Source: Sphingomonas sp. IC-56
GTDB taxonomy: Bacteria > Pseudomonadota > Alphaproteobacteria > Sphingomonadales > Sphingomonadaceae
NCBI RefSeq assembly: GCF_021043375.1
Contig: NZ_JAJNDV010000003.1
Coordinates: forward strand, 62,001 to 126,000
Length of the DNA stretch: 64,000 nt
Reading direction: 5' to 3'
Shown: in pieces, positions 1 through 10,761 of the stretch
Position numbering within the stretch: position 1 is the first letter of the stretch
How the letters are laid out: each line of letters starts with the position of its first letter
Position numbers and translations under genes: made by a program
The notes under the pieces: model-generated
Seen by the model: the letters and a program-made list of their open reading frames with translations, nothing else
Told to the model about the DNA's origin: nothing
Databases searched by the model: none

Positions 1-128
1 CCGTGCGCGTCGGTCTCGATCAGCAGGCAATGGCACACCAGATGCCCGGTCAGCCCGACGCTGCGCCCGTCGAACAGCGCGCCGCCCAGCGGGCAATCGG
101 TCCCGCAATTGAGATGATGGATACGCAA
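1..128 (-). CDS. MBL-fold metallo-hydrolase, N-terminal fragment
   Basis: The start of a protein that runs off the left edge of the window. The visible 42 residues open LRIHHLNCGTDCPLGG and continue to a CHCLLIETDAHG stretch, the pattern seen at the N terminus of sphingomonad metallo-beta-lactamase-fold hydrolases. The zinc-binding HxHxDH motif lies beyond the edge. I place the start at a TTG because a strong GGAGAGG ribosome binding site sits just upstream and no ATG or GTG fits. The substrate cannot be told from this piece. Confidence 0.7.
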   Translation of the reverse strand, partial: MRIHHLNCGTDCPLGGALFDGRSVGLTGHLVCHCLLIETDAH

Positions 129-197
129 GGCCGCCTCTCCCTTTGGTTCGTCCGGCAAACGAAGCGAAGGGGAAGCGGTTCAGTGCGCTAACGCAGA

Positions 198-944
198 TCA
201 GCCTTCGCGGTGCACCGCGAAGCCGGCGAACGCCTGGTTCACCGGCATCAGCTCCAGGGTGTTGATGTTGAGATGCGCGGGCTGCTGCGCCACCCACAGG
301 ATCGTCTTGGCGATGTCTTCGGCCGTCATCGGGTTCACCCCGCCATACAGCTTGTCCGACGCTTCCTGGCTGCCGGTGCGCACCAGGGTGAACTCGGTTT
401 TCACCATCCCCGGCTCGATCGACGTTACGCGCACGCCCGTGCCCAGCAGGTCGGACCGCAGGTTCAGGCTGAACTGGCGCACGAACGCCTTGGTCGCGCC
501 GTACACATTGCCGCCGGCATAGGGATAGCTGGCTGCCACCGACGACAGGTTGATGATCCCGCCCTTGCGCGCGATCAGCTGGGGCAGCAGCTTGTGGGTG
601 ATCGCCACCAGCGCGGTCACATTGGTGTCGATCATCGTCTGCCAGTTGGCGAGCTTGGCGTCCTGCGCCGCCTCGGTTCCCAGCGCCAGGCCGGCATTGT
701 TGACCAGCAGGTCGATGTCACGAAACCCCTCGGGCAAGGATGCCAGCGCTTCGTCCAGCGCCGCCTCGTCACGCACGTCGAAGGCGAGCGGGTGGATGCG
801 GTTCTCGCTCATGATCGTGGTCAGGGACTCGAGCCGGTCCTTGCGGCGTCCGGTGGCGATCACATGCCAACCTGCCGCGACAAAGGCGCGGACGGTTGCC
901 GCGCCGATGCCGGCGGTCGCGCCGGTGACTAGAACGGTTGGCAT
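198..944 (-). CDS. SDR family NAD(P)-dependent oxidoreductase (YdfG-like)
   Basis: A 248-residue classical short-chain dehydrogenase. The Rossmann cofactor motif TGATAGIG lies near residue 8, NNAG near 80-90, and the catalytic Ser and YGATK pair (Tyr-x-x-x-Lys) in the second half. Length and pattern resemble YdfG-type NADP-dependent 3-hydroxy acid or serine dehydrogenases; the substrate is an inference. I chose the ATG at 944 because AGGAG lies just upstream. An in-frame upstream start would add a tail that does not look like SDR sequence. It is followed closely by the SulP gene's 3' end on the same strand, which is transcribed from further right. Confidence 0.9.
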   Translation of the reverse strand: MPTVLVTGATAGIGAATVRAFVAAGWHVIATGRRKDRLESLTTIMSENRIHPLAFDVRDEAALDEALASLPEGFRDIDLLVNNAGLALGTEAAQDAKLANWQTMIDTNVTALVAITHKLLPQLIARKGGIINLSSVAASYPYAGGNVYGATKAFVRQFSLNLRSDLLGTGVRVTSIEPGMVKTEFTLVRTGSQEASDKLYGGVNPMTAEDIAKTILWVAQQPAHLNINTLELMPVNQAFAGFAVHREG

Positions 945-1003
945 GCGGAAACTCCTGCGCGGGGTGGATATGGCCGCCCTATGTGGACCCGCCCCGCGCA
1001 TCG

Positions 1004-2512
1004 TCAATGCGGCACCACGCCCATTTCGACGCCGGTCTTGTCGTGCAGCGCGAAGCGGTCGACCAGGTCGCGGCTCGCCTGGTTATAGCCGACCACTTCG
1101 ACTTCGCGCCCCTCGCGGCGGAGGCGGGCCACTATCTTGTCGACGCTGAAAACGGCGGAGATATCCCAGAAGTGCGCGGCCGACACGTCGATCACGATGC
1201 GCGTTGCGATTTCAACACTTTGAAAAGACTGGGTAAAGCGATCCACCGAGGCGAAGAAGAGCTGGCCGGTCACCGTATAGGTCGCGGTAAGGCCGTCTTC
1301 GGAGACGCGGCGCTCGACAGCGAACATCCGCCGCACCTTGCCGGCAAAGAAGATGCCCGACAGCAGCACGCCGGCCAGCACGCCCTGCGCCAGGTCGCGG
1401 GTGGCGACCACCACGGCCACGGTCACCAGCATCACCACCGAGGATGTCGGCGGGTGGCGGCGCAGGTTCGGAATCGAGTTCCAGCTGAACGTGCCGATCG
1501 ACACCATGATCATCACCGCCACCAGCGCGGGCATCGGGATCTGCCCGACCCAGGGGCCGAGCACCGCCAGCAGGAACATCAGGAACGCGCCGGCGGTGAA
1601 GGTCGACAGGCGCGCGCGACCGCCCGAGGTCACGTTGATGACCGACTGGCCGATCATCGCACAGCCACCCATGCCGCCGGCCAGCGCCGCGACCATGTTG
1701 GCCCCGCCCTGCCCCATGCACTCGCGGCGCTTGTCGCTGTCGGTATCGGTCATGTCGTCGACGATCTGCGCGGTCAGCAGCGATTCCAGCAGGCCCACCG
1801 CCGCCATGGTAAGCGAGTAGGGAAGGATGATCCGCAGCGTCTCCCAAGCCAGCGGCACGTTCGGCAGCGCGAAGCTGGGGAGCCCTTCAGGCAGCTGGCC
1901 CATGTCGCTGACCGTTCGCACCGGCAGGCCCATAAAGATGCTGATCGCCGCCAGCACCAGAATGGCCACCAGCGGCGAGGGTACCGCCCGGGTCAGACGC
2001 GGTACCAGGTAGATGATCGCCAGCCCCGCCGCGATCATCGCATAGCTGTGCCAGCTCACCCCGATCAGCTGCGGCAACTGCGCCATAAAGATCAGGATGG
2101 CGAGCGCATTGACGAAGCCGGTGATCACCGAGCGCGAGACGAACTGCATCAGCAGGTTTAGCCGCAGCAGCCCGGCGACGATCTGGATCACGCCCATCAG
2201 GATGGTCGCGGCGAAGAGATATTGAACGCCATGCTCGCGCACCAGCGGCGTGACGACCACGGCGACGGCAGCGGTCGCTGCCGAGATCATGCCGGGCCGC
2301 CCGCCCAGGAACGAGATCACGATGGCGATCGCCACCGAGGCATAGAGCCCGACGCGTGGATCGACGCCCGAGATGATCGAGAAGCCGATCGCCTCGGGGA
2401 TCAGCGCCAGCGCAACGACGATTCCGGCAAGGATGTCGCGGCGCGCCTGCACGGCGCTGGGAAGCCATTCGGCGCGGACGCGGGACAGCGTAACAGTCAT
2501 CGAAGGAACCAT
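1004..2512 (-). CDS. SulP family inorganic anion transporter
   Basis: A 502-residue inner-membrane protein. The N-terminal 370 residues are a run of hydrophobic helices with the sulfate-permease signature ([20 protein letters not shown] near residue 35). The C-terminal ~100 residues form a STAS domain ([16 protein letters not shown]). SulP proteins import sulfate, bicarbonate or other anions by sodium- or proton-coupled transport; which anion is not decidable here. A second ATG four codons inside (2500) is equally possible because neither has a clear ribosome binding site. The gene is monocistronic in appearance. Confidence 0.9.
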   Translation of the reverse strand: MVPSMTVTLSRVRAEWLPSAVQARRDILAGIVVALALIPEAIGFSIISGVDPRVGLYASVAIAIVISFLGGRPGMISAATAAVAVVVTPLVREHGVQYLFAATILMGVIQIVAGLLRLNLLMQFVSRSVITGFVNALAILIFMAQLPQLIGVSWHSYAMIAAGLAIIYLVPRLTRAVPSPLVAILVLAAISIFMGLPVRTVSDMGQLPEGLPSFALPNVPLAWETLRIILPYSLTMAAVGLLESLLTAQIVDDMTDTDSDKRRECMGQGGANMVAALAGGMGGCAMIGQSVINVTSGGRARLSTFTAGAFLMFLLAVLGPWVGQIPMPALVAVMIMVSIGTFSWNSIPNLRRHPPTSSVVMLVTVAVVVATRDLAQGVLAGVLLSGIFFAGKVRRMFAVERRVSEDGLTATYTVTGQLFFASVDRFTQSFQSVEIATRIVIDVSAAHFWDISAVFSVDKIVARLRREGREVEVVGYNQASRDLVDRFALHDKTGVEMGVVPH

Positions 2513-2788
2513 GGTTTCGGCACAAGGGCCTCGCAGCTGCGAGAAGGAGCGGCGGATCGCTTAAGCGCTTATGCGGTTGTCTGGCGGATCGGCGGCCAGA
2601 AGAGCCACCCGGATTTGCACCGGGTCCTTGCGAATGGCCGCGCTTCTAGCCGCTGGATCGGGGCGCGCAAGCCTTTGCCGGGCAACTCTGCTGCGCCGCA
2701 GCAAAATTTCCTTACGAACCGCACATGCACAGACAAGCAGCGCTTCCTACTTTTCGGCTCCAACCAAGATCACAGCAGAGGTTCGCCC

Positions 2789-2989
2789 ATGCATCCCGAC
2801 AATGATGGCAAGAAGCCCCTGTTCGAGCAGCTTCGCGGCTTGCTGCTCCTGTTCGGTTTCGGCCTGTGCACGCTCACCTTCCTGGTCGCGATCGACCGCG
2901 CCGAATGGTCGAAGCAGCCTTCCACGGTGGCCGCCGCGGCGATGCCGGGCGAGCCCGGTGCGCCGGCGGATAATTCGCGGGCTTCGTGA
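2789..2989 (+). CDS. Small membrane protein, hypothetical
   Basis: A 66-residue ORF with a single strong hydrophobic segment at about residues 16-34 (LRGLLLLFGFGLCTLTFLVA), a charged N terminus and a low-complexity Ala/Pro tail. AGAGG lies about 8 nt before the ATG. It lies just upstream of the bestrophin channel on the same strand and could be co-transcribed with it. I do not recognise a family; a single-pass inner-membrane peptide is the most that can be said. Confidence 0.6.
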   Translation: MHPDNDGKKPLFEQLRGLLLLFGFGLCTLTFLVAIDRAEWSKQPSTVAAAAMPGEPGAPADNSRAS

Positions 2990-3027
2990 GCGGAGCCGTG
3001 TTGCGCTGTTGAGCGTTTGAGCCGCCC

Positions 3028-3915
3028 ATGATCGTCACCGCCGCGCCAAATTTCAAACAGGTCGTTCGCGAAATCTGGAAGCCGCTGGCGCTCCTGTTCG
3101 TGTGGGACGTGATCGTCACCATCACCTACGTCCTGCTGCCGTTTCGCGCGCCATCGCTGCCGCTTACGCTGCTGGGTTCGGCGCTGGCGCTGTTTCTCGG
3201 CTTCCGCAGCAACTCGGCCTATCAACGCTGGTGGGAAGGGCGCGGGCTGTGGGGGCTGATGATCAACGCCAGCCGCAACCTGGCGCGCCACGCCCGCAAC
3301 TTCCTGCCCGATGGCGAAGCGCTGGACATGAAGCGCACCATCGTGCTGCGCCAGATCGCCTATGTGAACGCGCTGCGCTGTCAGCTTCGCCGCCAGCCGG
3401 TGGATCAGGAAGTGCTCCGCTTCCTCTCACGCGGCGAGGCCGACTTCGCGCTCGCCCGCACCAACGTCGCCAACGGGATCGTCGACGGCACCAGCCGCCG
3501 CATCAACATCGCGCGGCAGAATGGCTGGATCGACACCATCCAGCAGACCGCGATGGAAAGCATTCTGGTCGACATCGCCAATGCCCAAGGTGGCATGGAG
3601 CGGCTGAAGAACACGCCGCTGCCCAACCAGTACCGGTTCTTTCCCACGATCTTCACGCACCTGTTCTGCATCCTGCTGCCGATCGGGCTGGTGGAGACGC
3701 TGGGGCTGGCGACGCCGCTCGGTTCGACCATTGCCGGGCTCATGTTCCTGATCGTGCTGGCGATCGGCGACGATCTGGTCGACCCGTTCGCAAACACGGT
3801 GCACGACCTGCCGCTCTGCGCGATGTGCCGCACCATCGAGATCGACTTGCTTCAGGCGATCGGCGACCAAGCGCCCGAGCCGATGAAGCCCGACAAGACC
3901 GGGGTGCTGTGGTGA
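3028..3915 (+). CDS. Bestrophin family ion channel (UPF0187/YneE-like)
   Basis: A 295-residue bacterial bestrophin homologue. The N terminus (KQVVREIWKPLALLFVWDV) followed by a hydrophobic stretch, the RSNSAYQRWWEGRGLWG motif near residue 60-75, and the C-terminal DPFANTVHDLPL segment are family hallmarks. Bacterial bestrophins are pentameric, often cation-selective channels of the inner membrane. Length is typical (about 300 residues). It follows the 66-residue membrane protein by 38 nt, so the two may form a short operon. Confidence 0.9.
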   Translation: MIVTAAPNFKQVVREIWKPLALLFVWDVIVTITYVLLPFRAPSLPLTLLGSALALFLGFRSNSAYQRWWEGRGLWGLMINASRNLARHARNFLPDGEALDMKRTIVLRQIAYVNALRCQLRRQPVDQEVLRFLSRGEADFALARTNVANGIVDGTSRRINIARQNGWIDTIQQTAMESILVDIANAQGGMERLKNTPLPNQYRFFPTIFTHLFCILLPIGLVETLGLATPLGSTIAGLMFLIVLAIGDDLVDPFANTVHDLPLCAMCRTIEIDLLQAIGDQAPEPMKPDKTGVLW

Positions 3916-4101
3916 GGCGAATCCCGCCTCGCATGCTTGACTGACAGAGCGCCTTCCCCTGCGGAGATGCCCCCTCCGTCATGCTTCGCATGCCACCTCC
4001 CCCGCTGACGCGAGGGAGGAATGGGGCGATTGCCAAGCAGCCGGGCCTGTGTAGATTGCCCAGGCAAGGCGGATAAGCGCCTGATTCCGGAGACGATTCC
4101 C

Positions 4102-6180
4102 TTGAACCTGAAGCATGCCCTGCTGGCGACCACGCTGTGCGCCGCCGCCCTTGCCGCTCCTGCGCTCAGCCAGCAGGCTGCGGCGCCCGCCGCGCCCGCT
4201 GCCGCCGCCGATACCGCCGCCGCCACCAGCTATGGCCCCTGGGGCTTCGACATTGCCGGCATGGACCGCAGCGTGAAGCCCGGCGACGACTGGTTCCGCT
4301 TCGTCAACGGCAGCTGGGTCGCCAAGACGCAGATCCCGGCCGACCGCTCCTCCTATGGCGCATTCGCGGTGCTGCGCGACTTGTCGGAAATGCGCCTGCG
4401 CAGCCTGATCTCGGGCTACAACGCCGCAGACACCGCGCATCCCGACCGGATGAAGGCCGCGATCCTCTATAGCGGCTATATGGACGAAGCCGCTGCCGAG
4501 CGCCTGGACGCGCAGCCGCTTACCCAGCGGCTTCAGCCGATCAAGGCCGCGGCGTCGAAGGACGACATCGCCCGGCTGATGGGCGCGTCACTCGGCGGCT
4601 TCGGCGGCAGCTTCTTTGCGCCCGGGGTCAATGACGACGCCAAGCAGCCCGACATCTATTCGCTGTATCTGCGCCAGTCGGGCCTGGGCCTGGGCGATCG
4701 CGACCTTTATCTCGACGCCAAGTTCGCGCCGCAGGTCGCGCGTTATCGCCAGTATGTCGCACAGATGCTGACCATGGCGGGGTGGCCCAATGCCGAGGCA
4801 GCGGCCGCCAATGTCGTCGCGATGGAGACCAAGCTCGCCCAGGCCCACTGGACCCGCGCGCAGAGCCGCGACCGCGACAAGACCTATAACCTGATGACAG
4901 TCGCCGAGCTGAAGGCGCAGGCGCCCGGCTTCCCGTGGGAGTCGTTCCGCCAGGCCGCCGGCATCGGCAAGGCCGAGCGCGCCATTGTCGCGCAGAACAC
5001 CGCCTTCCCGGCGATCGCCAAGCTGTTCGCCGACACCGATCTCGACACGCTCAAGGCCTGGCAGGCCTTCCGCACCGCAGACGACATCGCGCCCCTGCTG
5101 TCCAAGCGCTTTGTCGACGCGCAGTTCGATTTCCGCTCCAAGTTCCTGAACGGCCAGCCCGAGCAGCGCGAGCGCTGGAAGCGCGCCGTCGCCTTTACCG
5201 AGCGCGCGGTGGGCGAGGGCATCGGCCGCGATTATGTGGAGCTGTATTTCCCGCCCGCATCCAAGGCGAAGATGGATACGCTGGTCGCCAATCTGCGCGT
5301 CGCGCTCGCCGGCCGCATCGACAACTTGCCCTGGATGAGCCCGGTTACCAAGGAGCAGGCCCAGGCCAAGCTCAAGGGCTTCACCGTCAAGGTCGGATAT
5401 CCGGAGAAGTGGCGCGATTACACCGCGCTCGAGGTTCGGCCGGGCGATCTGGTCGGCAATGCCGAGCGCGCCGGCCGTTTCGAATGGGATTACCGCCGCA
5501 ACCGCATCGGCGGCCAGGTGGACAAGGCCGAGTGGGGCATGACCCCGCAGACGGTCAACGCGTACTACAACTCGGTCAAGAACGAGATCGTGTTCCCCGC
5601 CGCGATCCTGCAGCCGCCCTTCTTCGATCCCAAGGCCGACGACGCGATCAACTATGGTGGCATCGGCGGCGTGATCGGCCACGAGATCAGCCACGGCTTC
5701 GACGACCAGGGCCGCAAGTCCGACGGCAATGGCGTGCTGCGCGACTGGTGGACGGCGGAAGACGCCAGCAAGTTCGAGGCACAGGCGGTGCGCCTGGGCG
5801 CGCAGTACGAAGCCTATACGTTTGAAGGGCTGCCGGGCGTCCACATCAACGGCCGCGCATCGATGGGCGAGAATATCGGCGACCTGGGCGGCGTGCTGAT
5901 CGCGCTCGACGCCTATCACGCCTCGCTGGGTGGCAAGAAGGCGCGCGTGATCGACGGCTTCACCGGCGACCAGCGCTTCTTCCTGGGCTGGGGCCAGGTG
6001 TGGCGCACGCTGTTCCGCAACGAAGCGCTCCAGCAGCAGCTGGTCAGCGATCCGCACTCGCCCGGGCATATCCGCGCGGTGAACCCGCTGCGCAACGTCG
6101 ATGCGTGGTACGCCGCCTGGAAGGTCACGCCCGACCAGAAGCAGTATCTCGCGCCCGCGGAGCGCGTCCGCATCTGGTAA
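4102..6180 (+). CDS. M13 family metallopeptidase (neprilysin-like), secreted
   Basis: A zinc endopeptidase of 692 residues. A signal peptide with an Ala-rich h-region covers about the first 25 residues, followed by an Ala/Pro linker, then the M13 N-terminal domain (FDIAGMDRSVKPGDDWFRF) and the catalytic domain. The zinc site is HEISH at residues 527-531, with the downstream ENIGD supplying the third ligand; the NAYY motif that positions substrates is at about 480. I set the start at TTG 4102 because GGAGA lies 8 nt upstream and it gives a clean signal peptide. The enzyme most likely works in the periplasm on oligopeptides. Confidence 0.93.
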   Translation: MNLKHALLATTLCAAALAAPALSQQAAAPAAPAAAADTAAATSYGPWGFDIAGMDRSVKPGDDWFRFVNGSWVAKTQIPADRSSYGAFAVLRDLSEMRLRSLISGYNAADTAHPDRMKAAILYSGYMDEAAAERLDAQPLTQRLQPIKAAASKDDIARLMGASLGGFGGSFFAPGVNDDAKQPDIYSLYLRQSGLGLGDRDLYLDAKFAPQVARYRQYVAQMLTMAGWPNAEAAAANVVAMETKLAQAHWTRAQSRDRDKTYNLMTVAELKAQAPGFPWESFRQAAGIGKAERAIVAQNTAFPAIAKLFADTDLDTLKAWQAFRTADDIAPLLSKRFVDAQFDFRSKFLNGQPEQRERWKRAVAFTERAVGEGIGRDYVELYFPPASKAKMDTLVANLRVALAGRIDNLPWMSPVTKEQAQAKLKGFTVKVGYPEKWRDYTALEVRPGDLVGNAERAGRFEWDYRRNRIGGQVDKAEWGMTPQTVNAYYNSVKNEIVFPAAILQPPFFDPKADDAINYGGIGGVIGHEISHGFDDQGRKSDGNGVLRDWWTAEDASKFEAQAVRLGAQYEAYTFEGLPGVHINGRASMGENIGDLGGVLIALDAYHASLGGKKARVIDGFTGDQRFFLGWGQVWRTLFRNEALQQQLVSDPHSPGHIRAVNPLRNVDAWYAAWKVTPDQKQYLAPAERVRIW

Positions 6181-6183
6181 TCG

Positions 6184-6810
6184 GTGCCCCGGCGCATGAC
6201 CTTACGGGTTCATGCGCCGGGACCCTGGGGCACATCAACCGCCGAGGCTGCTGCGATCTCACTCGAACAGATCATCGCGAACTATGGCCTGCTGGGGCTG
6301 TTCCTGGGCGCCGCAATGGAGGGCGAGACCGTCGTTCTGATCGGCGGCACCATGGTGCACCACGGATTGCTGCCCTTCTGGCCCGCCGCCGCCGCCGCCG
6401 CGGGGGGCTCGTTCCTTGCCGACCAGCTCTTCTTCCTGCTCGGGCGGCGCTTTCGCGACCGGCCCTTCGTCCAGCGCATGCAGGCGCGGCCCGCATTCGT
6501 CCGGGCGCTGCGCATCTTCGAACGGCATCCCGCCGCCTTCGTCTTCGCCTTCCGCTTTCTCTATGGGCTACGCACCGTCAGCCCGATCGCGATCGGGACG
6601 ACGCAGCTGCCGGCCCGCACCTTCCTGCTGCTCAACGCCGCTGCTGCAATGGTGTGGGGGATGGTGTTCGTGGGCCTGGGCTATTGGTTCGGGGAGGCAA
6701 TCGAAGCGGCGTTCGGCCAAGTGCGCGAGGCAGGCGCCATGATCCTGCCGGTGCTGGCGGTGGCAGGCGTGGCGGCGCTGATCCTCCATCTGGTGCGCCG
6801 CCGCGCCTGA
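6184..6810 (+). CDS. DedA family membrane protein
   Basis: A 208-residue DedA/SNARE-associated protein. It contains the family pattern GLLGLFLGAAMEGET, a glycine-rich loop GGSFLADQLFFLLGRR, and the FRFLYGLRTVSPIAIG motif near residue 125-140 whose Arg and Gly are conserved. DedA proteins are integral membrane proteins implicated in lipid-carrier flipping and membrane homeostasis. It starts 4 nt after the M13 stop, so the two are probably co-transcribed. The exact start is uncertain: GTG 6184 or the ATG five codons downstream both lack a clear ribosome binding site. Confidence 0.85.
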   Translation: MPRRMTLRVHAPGPWGTSTAEAAAISLEQIIANYGLLGLFLGAAMEGETVVLIGGTMVHHGLLPFWPAAAAAAGGSFLADQLFFLLGRRFRDRPFVQRMQARPAFVRALRIFERHPAAFVFAFRFLYGLRTVSPIAIGTTQLPARTFLLLNAAAAMVWGMVFVGLGYWFGEAIEAAFGQVREAGAMILPVLAVAGVAALILHLVRRRA

Positions 6811-6850
6811 CGGCTCGCTCACCAGGGCGAGTGGTCAAGCCGGGACGCCG

Positions 6851-7252
6851 CTATTCCTCGATGACGCTCAGCGGCTGGGCGAGCAGCCAGCGTTCGCCGT
6901 CATAGCGGTCCTCCAGCTCGTCATACTGGATCAGCGTGCCGACGGGGCAGCCAAGCTCGGGCAAATGAAGGCGCAGCAGGGCGCGGGCGCGGTCCACGTC
7001 GGTGGCGTCGACATCGACGACGGTGAACAGCACGTCGCGGGCGCCATGCGCGTTCTCCTCGCTCAGCATGGTTGCGCCGCCTTCGCTGCACCCCAGCCCG
7101 GCGAGGCGCAGCTCGGCGTCGAGCGACACGCTGTAGCGCAGGTGCCGCTCCATGGGATCGAGATCCTCAGGGAGCACGATCATCATGTATCGGGTGTCGA
7201 GCGGCTCCTGCATCTTGGCCGCAAGTCCTGTAAGGAACCGCTCGATCACCAT
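6851..7252 (-). CDS. Hypothetical protein downstream of pheT
   Basis: A 133-residue soluble protein, acidic, with no family I recognise. The ATG overlaps the pheT stop codon (ATGA), so it is translationally coupled to the phenylalanyl-tRNA synthetase operon. It has a mixed alpha/beta look (MMIVLPEDLDPMERHLRYSV, VVDVDATDVDRARALLRLHLPE) and could be a regulatory or housekeeping protein of sphingomonads. No catalytic motif is evident. Confidence 0.65.
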   Translation of the reverse strand: MVIERFLTGLAAKMQEPLDTRYMMIVLPEDLDPMERHLRYSVSLDAELRLAGLGCSEGGATMLSEENAHGARDVLFTVVDVDATDVDRARALLRLHLPELGCPVGTLIQYDELEDRYDGERWLLAQPLSVIEE

Positions 7253-9615
7253 CAGCCTCGCAGCACCGCGCCCAGCTTCGCCGCGGCGGCGACGACCTTG
7301 TCGGCCACCGCCTTGATGTCGGCGTCGGTGAAGCTCTTTTCGCCCGGTTGCAGCGTGACCTCCACCGCAAGCGACTTCTGCCCCTCGGGCACGCCCTGGC
7401 CGACGAAGACGTCGAACAGCCGCGCGTCAGTGATGAGCGCCTTGTCGGCGCCCTTCACCGTGCGGACCAGGTCGCCCGCGACCAGCGTCTCGGGCACCAG
7501 GAAGGCGAAGTCGCGCGTCACGGCCTGCAGCGCCGGCGGGGTGAAGGCCGGGCGCATGAAGCCCGATCCCCGCTTGGCCGGCAGCGCGTCGAGATACAGC
7601 TCCACCGCAACGACATCGCCCGACAGGTCGAATGCCTTGGCGACGCTGGGATGCACCGCGCCGAATGCGGCGAGCACGGTCTTGGGCCCCAGCCGCAGCG
7701 TGGCGGACTGGCCGGGGTGATAGGCGTCGCCTGCCTCACCCATGACCTGCAGGTTGGCGACCGGCGCACCGGCAGCCTCCAGCAGCGCCAGCGCTTCGGC
7801 CTTGGCATCGAACGCGCCGAAGCCCTGTGCCTTGCCGCCCTGCCAGCCGCGCGGGGTACGGCTTCCGGCCAGCACGACGCCGAGCGTCAGCCGCTCCTTG
7901 TCGGCCAGATAGCGCCGCCCGATCTCGAACAGGCGCACGCTGGTGGCGCCGCGCTTCAGGTTGCGCTCGGCCGCGGCCAGCAGGCCCGGCAGCAAGGACG
8001 GGCGCATCACCTTCATGTCCTCGCTGATCGGGTTGGCCAGGCTCCAGGCGCCGCCGCCGAACACGGCTGCATCCTTTTCGGAGATGAAGCTCCAGGTGAC
8101 GGCTTCGTTCAGCCCGCGCGCGGCGGCGGTGCGCCGCAGCTTGCGCTCCAGCTTCTGCTCGGGCGTGGCGGTCGGACGCGCCACGCCGGGCACGCGCTCC
8201 AGCGGCGTCGAGGGGACATGGTCGATACCTTCGATGCGGATCACTTCCTCGACCAGGTCGGCCGGGCCGTCCACGTCGCGGCGCCAAGTCGGGACCACCA
8301 CCTGCCAGTCCTCGGACACCGAGAAGCCCAGCCGGATCAGGATGTCGCGCTGGCGCTCCGGCGCGATTGCCAGCCCGCCCAGCGTCTCGGCGAGCGTCGG
8401 ATCATAGCCGATCGTCCGCGTCGCGACCGGCGGCTGGCCGGCATGGGTGATGCCGCTTGCCTGTCCGCCGCACAGGTCAAGCACCATGCGGGTGGCGATC
8501 GCCAGGCCGTCTTCCAGAAACGCCGGATCAACACCGCGCTCGAAACGCTGCCGTGCGTCGCTGGTCAGTGCCAGCTTCTGCCCGGTGCGCGCGATATGCT
8601 CGGGTTCGAAATAGGCGCATTCGATCAGCACGTCGGTCGTGCCCGGCTGCACGCTTGAATGCTCGCCGCCCATCACGCCGCCAATGTCGTGCACGGCTTC
8701 GTCGTCGGCGATGACCGTCATCGTCTCGTCGAGCGTATAGGTCTTGCCATTGAGCGCCAGCACCTGCTCGCCGGCCTGCGCCTTGCGCGCGACCAGCCCG
8801 CCCTTCAGCGTGGCGCGGTCATAGACGTGCAGCGGACGGCCGAGGTCGACCATCACATAGTTGGTGATGTCGACCAGCGTGGAGATCGGCTTCTGCCCGA
8901 TCGCGGTCAGCCGGCGGCGCATCCATTCGGGCGACTCACCGTTCGTCACGCCGGAGACGCTCTGCGCGAAGAAAGCGGGGCAACCCTCGTCCTGCGTCCG
9001 CACATCAGGTCCCGGACCTTCGCCCTCGACCGGCGCAACCGTCAGCGGCTTGAGCGTGCCGAGGCCCGCAGCGGCCAGATCCCGGGCGATGCCGCGCACG
9101 CCCATGCAGTCCTGGCGGTTCGGCGTGATCGACACGTCGATGACCGGATCGCCGAGCTCCGCATAGTCGGAGAAGGCCGTGCCGATTGGTGCATCCTGCG
9201 GCAGCTCGATGATGCCATCATGATCTTCGCCGAGTTCCAGCTCGCGCGTCGAACACATCATGCCGTTCGATTCGACGCCGCGGATCGCCGACACCTTCAG
9301 CTGCATGCCATTGGCAGGCACGGTCGCGCCGGGAAGCCCCAGCACGCCGACTAGGCCCGCACGCGCATTCGGGGCGCCGCACACCACCTGGAGCGGGGCA
9401 CCTTCGCCGGTGTCGACGCTCAGAACCTGCAGCTTGTCCGCCTGCGGGTGACGCTCGGCGGTCAGCACCCGCGCGACGCGGAAGCCGGTCAGCTTCTCGG
9501 CCGGGTTCTCGACCCCCTCTACTTCCAATCCGACACGCGTCAGGGCCTCTACGACACCCTCCAGCGAGGCGTCGGTATCCAGATGCTCCTTGAGCCAGCC
9601 CAGGGTGAACTTCAT
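7252..9615 (-). CDS. pheT: Phenylalanine--tRNA ligase beta subunit
   Basis: The 787-residue beta subunit of the (alpha-beta)2 class II synthetase that charges tRNA-Phe. It opens [17 protein letters not shown], then has the tRNA-binding OB-fold (residues ~40-150), the B3/B4 editing domain, B5, the catalytic-like core, and the C-terminal anticodon-binding ferredoxin-like domain ([20 protein letters not shown]). The ATG at 9615 overlaps the pheS stop (ATGA). Length matches the family. An in-frame extension upstream of this ATG lies inside pheS and is not plausible. Confidence 0.97.
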   Translation of the reverse strand: MKFTLGWLKEHLDTDASLEGVVEALTRVGLEVEGVENPAEKLTGFRVARVLTAERHPQADKLQVLSVDTGEGAPLQVVCGAPNARAGLVGVLGLPGATVPANGMQLKVSAIRGVESNGMMCSTRELELGEDHDGIIELPQDAPIGTAFSDYAELGDPVIDVSITPNRQDCMGVRGIARDLAAAGLGTLKPLTVAPVEGEGPGPDVRTQDEGCPAFFAQSVSGVTNGESPEWMRRRLTAIGQKPISTLVDITNYVMVDLGRPLHVYDRATLKGGLVARKAQAGEQVLALNGKTYTLDETMTVIADDEAVHDIGGVMGGEHSSVQPGTTDVLIECAYFEPEHIARTGQKLALTSDARQRFERGVDPAFLEDGLAIATRMVLDLCGGQASGITHAGQPPVATRTIGYDPTLAETLGGLAIAPERQRDILIRLGFSVSEDWQVVVPTWRRDVDGPADLVEEVIRIEGIDHVPSTPLERVPGVARPTATPEQKLERKLRRTAAARGLNEAVTWSFISEKDAAVFGGGAWSLANPISEDMKVMRPSLLPGLLAAAERNLKRGATSVRLFEIGRRYLADKERLTLGVVLAGSRTPRGWQGGKAQGFGAFDAKAEALALLEAAGAPVANLQVMGEAGDAYHPGQSATLRLGPKTVLAAFGAVHPSVAKAFDLSGDVVAVELYLDALPAKRGSGFMRPAFTPPALQAVTRDFAFLVPETLVAGDLVRTVKGADKALITDARLFDVFVGQGVPEGQKSLAVEVTLQPGEKSFTDADIKAVADKVVAAAAKLGAVLRG

Positions 9616-10703
9616 GCCCCCACTCCCCCGCTCAGCGTGGGCACGTCGAGCGCCGAGAAACCGTAATGCTTGAGCCAGCGCAGATCGCCGTCGAAGAAGG
9701 GCCGCAAATCGTCCATCCCGTATTTGAGCATCGCCAGCCGGTCCACGCCGGTGCCAAAGGCGAAGCCCTGCCATTCATTGGGGTCCAGCCCGGCGGCCTC
9801 GATCACCTTGCGGTGGACCATGCCGGAGCCCAGCACTTCCATCCAGCCGCCGCCCGCCGCATCGCCGCTGCCGCCGATCACGCGCTTGCCGTTGGTCCAG
9901 GTGAAGCCGACATCGACCTCCGCCGACGGTTCGGTGAAGGGGAAGTAGCTGGGGCGCAGGCGTAGCACGATGTCGTCGCGCTCGAAGAACGCCTTGAGGA
10001 ATGTTTCCAGCGTCCATTTCAGGTGGCCGAGCGTGATGCCCTTGTCGATCACCAACCCTTCGATCTGGTGGAACATCGGCGTGTGGGTCGCATCGCTGTC
10101 CGAGCGATAGACGCGGCCGGGCGCGATGATCCGGATCGGCGGCTTGTTCGCCATCATCGTGCGGATCTGCACCGGGCTGGTGTGGGTGCGCAGCACCATC
10201 GGCCGCTCATGCTCGCCGGCCAGATAGAAGGTGTCGTGCATCGCCCGCGCCGGATGCGTCTCTGGAATGTTGAGCGCAGTGAAATTGTGCCAGTCGTCCT
10301 CGATCTCGGGCCCGCTTGCCACTGCGAAGCCCAGGTCGGCGAAGATCTCGGCCAGTTCGTCCATCACCTGGCTGACCGGGTGGACGCTGCCCGCGGGCAC
10401 GCCATCGACGGGAAGCGTCATGTCGAGCTTTTCGGAAGCCAGCCGGGCGTCGAGCGCCGCCTTTTCCAGTGCGTCCTTGCGGGCGCCCAGCGCCGCCGTC
10501 ACCGCCTCGCGAAGGCCATGGATGCGCGGCCCTTCGGCCTGGCGCTGCTCCGGGCTCATGCCGCCCAGCGTCTTCAACAGCCCGGTGATCGCACCCTGCT
10601 TGCCCAGCGCATGGACGCGGATCGCTTCCAGCGCGTCGAGCCCCGCCGCCGCGTCGATCGACGCGACCAGGTCCTGGCGAAGTTGGTCTAGATCGGTGGT
10701 CAT
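9612..10703 (-). CDS. pheS: Phenylalanine--tRNA ligase alpha subunit
   Basis: The 363-residue catalytic alpha subunit. An N-terminal coiled-coil (residues 1-90) that binds tRNA precedes the class II core: motif 2 region ([19 protein letters not shown]) and motif 3 ([20 protein letters not shown]). It is first in the pheS-pheT-hypothetical operon with 4-nt overlaps at each junction. The start [10 protein letters not shown] at 10703 agrees with family length. Confidence 0.97.
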   Translation of the reverse strand: MTTDLDQLRQDLVASIDAAAGLDALEAIRVHALGKQGAITGLLKTLGGMSPEQRQAEGPRIHGLREAVTAALGARKDALEKAALDARLASEKLDMTLPVDGVPAGSVHPVSQVMDELAEIFADLGFAVASGPEIEDDWHNFTALNIPETHPARAMHDTFYLAGEHERPMVLRTHTSPVQIRTMMANKPPIRIIAPGRVYRSDSDATHTPMFHQIEGLVIDKGITLGHLKWTLETFLKAFFERDDIVLRLRPSYFPFTEPSAEVDVGFTWTNGKRVIGGSGDAAGGGWMEVLGSGMVHRKVIEAAGLDPNEWQGFAFGTGVDRLAMLKYGMDDLRPFFDGDLRWLKHYGFSALDVPTLSGGVGA

Positions 10704-10761
10704 CGCATTCCGTTCGTTAAGTCGTGAAGGGCCGAACCCCAGTCGTGGCGTCGCGTCAAGC

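Noticed and set aside
938..2161. Long plus-strand reading frame opposite the SulP gene
   Set aside because: It is His/Arg-rich antisense sequence of a clear transporter and has no family motif; a shadow typical of high-GC DNA.
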